Origin: Clostridium formicaceticum
GTDB lineage: Bacteria; Bacillota; Clostridia; Peptostreptococcales; Natronincolaceae
Assembly: GCF_001854185.1 (NCBI RefSeq)
Contig: NZ_CP017603.1
Coordinates: 806,001-870,000 of the forward strand
DNA length: 64,000 nucleotides
Direction of reading: 5' to 3'
The notes below the pieces were generated by a model, which saw only the letters and a program-made list of their open reading frames with translations, ran no database searches and had not been told where the DNA came from. Shown here piece after piece: positions 62,807 through 64,000 of the stretch; the first letter of the stretch is position 1, and each line of letters begins with the position of its first letter. The translations under genes and the position numbers were made by a program.

Positions 62807-64000
62807 TTAACTCTTTCATGTCTTTCTAGACTCTCTGGCTCTAGCGCTATTTTGTTACCCTGTAGCAATCCTGCTACACCATGAAGTCCCTCTTGCTCAT
62901 TGTTATTACACACATCACAGCTACAGCGGTCTTCATAAGGCGCCGGCTCTGTATAAGTAGTGATTACCCCTTCGTAATTTCTAAGAATTACTTTGTTAGA
63001 GGATTGAGATAACACATAATTAGGCATGACGGGAATTTTCCCACCACCACCGGGAGCGTCTACAACAAAGCTTGGAACAGCGTAGCCAGAGGTATGACCC
63101 CTCAAGCCCTCTATAACTTCTATACCTTTTCCCACGCTTGTTCTAAAGTGTTCGATCCCCATGGAAAGATCACATTGATAAATATAATAAGGCCGAACTC
63201 TATTACTTACCAAGTCCTGCACCAACTCCCTCATAACATAGACGCAGTCGTTCACACCCCTCAACAGTACCGACTGATTCCCCAATGGAATACCTGCATC
63301 TGCCAACAACCGGAGGGCTTGCCTTGCTTCCTCTGTTAACTCTTTTGGATGATTAAAATGAGTATTCAACCAAATAGGATGATACTTTTTCAGCATATTT
63401 ACCAATTCCGGTGTAATCCTCTGGGGCATCACCACTGGCGTTCTCGTACCCAGTCGAATTACTTCCACATGAGAAATAGCTCTTAATTTACCAATAATAT
63501 ACTCTAACTTTTTGTCCGAAACCAGCAAGCAGTCTCCTCCAGATAGCAATACATCTCTAATCTCAGGAGTATTTTTAATATAGGCAATAGCCCTATCAAT
63601 TTGTTCAAGTGGAACTTCTGTATCTCTTTGTCCTGCAAATCTTCTTCTCGTACAATGTCTACAATACATAGCACACCTGTCTGTAATAAGAAGAAGTACG
63701 CGGTCTGGGTATCTATGGGTCAACCCTGGTACAGGAGAATCTGCTTCCTCATGTAATGGATCCTCCATATCAGCACTGCCCTTCATCAATTCCATACATC
63801 TTGGCACTGCTTGTTTTCTTACAGGACAATCCACATCTTTTTCATCCATCAAAGCTGCATAGTATGGGGTAATTCCCATCCTCAAACTTCTAAGACATTT
63901 CAATATTCCTTCTTCTTCTTCTTCAGTTACATGAATCACTTGCTTTAAATCTTCTAACGTAGTTATCCTATTTTTCACCTGCCATTGCCAATCCCGCCAC
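62797..64000 (-). CDS. kamA: L-lysine 2,3-aminomutase (5' end outside the window)
   Basis: This radical SAM, PLP-dependent enzyme has the cluster motif CAMYCRHC. SGGDCLLVSDKKLEY, WLNTHFNHP, LGNQSVLLRGVNDC, YQCDLSMG and VVDAPGGGGK follow; the last two supply the lysine-binding aspartates. The C-terminal CSCDVC is part of the zinc site. The frame continues to the right window edge (WRDWQWQVKNRI), so the true start lies beyond. It starts lysine fermentation or beta-lysine (osmolyte) synthesis. Its position upstream of yabS, where spoIIE usually lies, is unusual. Confidence 0.93.
   Translation of the reverse strand, partial: WRDWQWQVKNRITTLEDLKQVIHVTEEEEEGILKCLRSLRMGITPYYAALMDEKDVDCPVRKQAVPRCMELMKGSADMEDPLHEEADSPVPGLTHRYPDRVLLLITDRCAMYCRHCTRRRFAGQRDTEVPLEQIDRAIAYIKNTPEIRDVLLSGGDCLLVSDKKLEYIIGKLRAISHVEVIRLGTRTPVVMPQRITPELVNMLKKYHPIWLNTHFNHPKELTEEARQALRLLADAGIPLGNQSVLLRGVNDCVYVMRELVQDLVSNRVRPYYIYQCDLSMGIEHFRTSVGKGIEVIEGLRGHTSGYAVPSFVVDAPGGGGKIPVMPNYVLSQSSNKVILRNYEGVITTYTEPAPYEDRCSCDVCNNNEQEGLHGVAGLLQGNKIALEPESLERHERVKKA

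Overview
The window is a chromosomal segment of a low-GC, spore-forming, anaerobic Clostridia-type Firmicute, most like the Alkaliphilus/Natronincola group. This placement is inferred from gene content and gene order; no database search was run. The pointers are: sporulation genes in their usual clostridial neighbourhoods (sigH, disA, yabS/yabT-like genes), a sodium-pump decarboxylase operon, a B12-dependent ribonucleotide reductase, a nickel CO dehydrogenase, lysine 2,3-aminomutase, a short archaeal-type prolyl-tRNA synthetase, and strong AGGAGG ribosome binding sites. Nearly all genes are on the minus strand, so operons read from high to low coordinates.

Layout in transcription order (right to left). 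64.0-57.5 kb: kamA (5' end outside the window), then yabS, yabT, tilS and ftsH; spoIIE does not precede yabS and hpt is absent between tilS and ftsH. 57.4-53.6 kb: a remnant of methylmalonyl-CoA epimerase, then mmdA-oadG-biotin carrier-oadB, a complete set for a membrane Na+-pumping decarboxylase. 53.5-46.4 kb: birA, an ECF S component, coaX, dusB, a quinate-dehydrogenase-annotated protein, greA, lysS. 46.3-40.8 kb: a 16S-23S-5S rRNA operon with tandem promoters, no spacer tRNA, and a roughly 140-bp intervening sequence in helix 45 of the 23S gene. 40.5-37.4 kb: a thioredoxin-like protein and nrdJ, the latter with a promoter overlapped by NrdR-like boxes. 37-32.9 kb: a second, shorter FtsH behind two CsoR-type operators, and an orphan cooS. 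32.6-28.6 kb: an accessory, repeat-rich stretch with a MocR regulator, a flavin split-barrel protein, a DUF166 remnant, a Cu/Zn-SOD-like protein and several palindromes. 28.5-10.4 kb: an EF-G paralogue, the ctsR-mcsA-mcsB-clpC stress operon with a CtsR operator, radA, disA, a DUF1573 gene on the plus strand, carD, yacL, ispD, ispF, proS (proline T-box), a ypuA-like gene and gltX. 10.4-0 kb: cysE-cysS (T-box), mrnC, a small membrane protein, thyX, rlmB, rae1/yacP, sigH, tuf, rpmG, secE, nusG, rplK, rplA, an L10 leader and the start of rplJ.

The core is ordinary housekeeping: translation, its regulation, and stress and sporulation control. The less usual material lies between genes. One repeat family (about 115-180 bp, always in the same orientation, often starting directly at the stop codon of a minus-strand gene) has a long form containing a module also found in the rRNA spacers. 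A second palindromic family (about 90-110 bp) has three copies. A 230-bp near-perfect palindrome and two hairpin elements around the mocR/cooS junction add to this. Other points of note are the helix 45 intervening sequence, the metal/sulfur-sensor-like operators in front of the FtsH paralogue, two decayed genes, and several intrinsic terminators whose stems include the stop codon of the gene they end.
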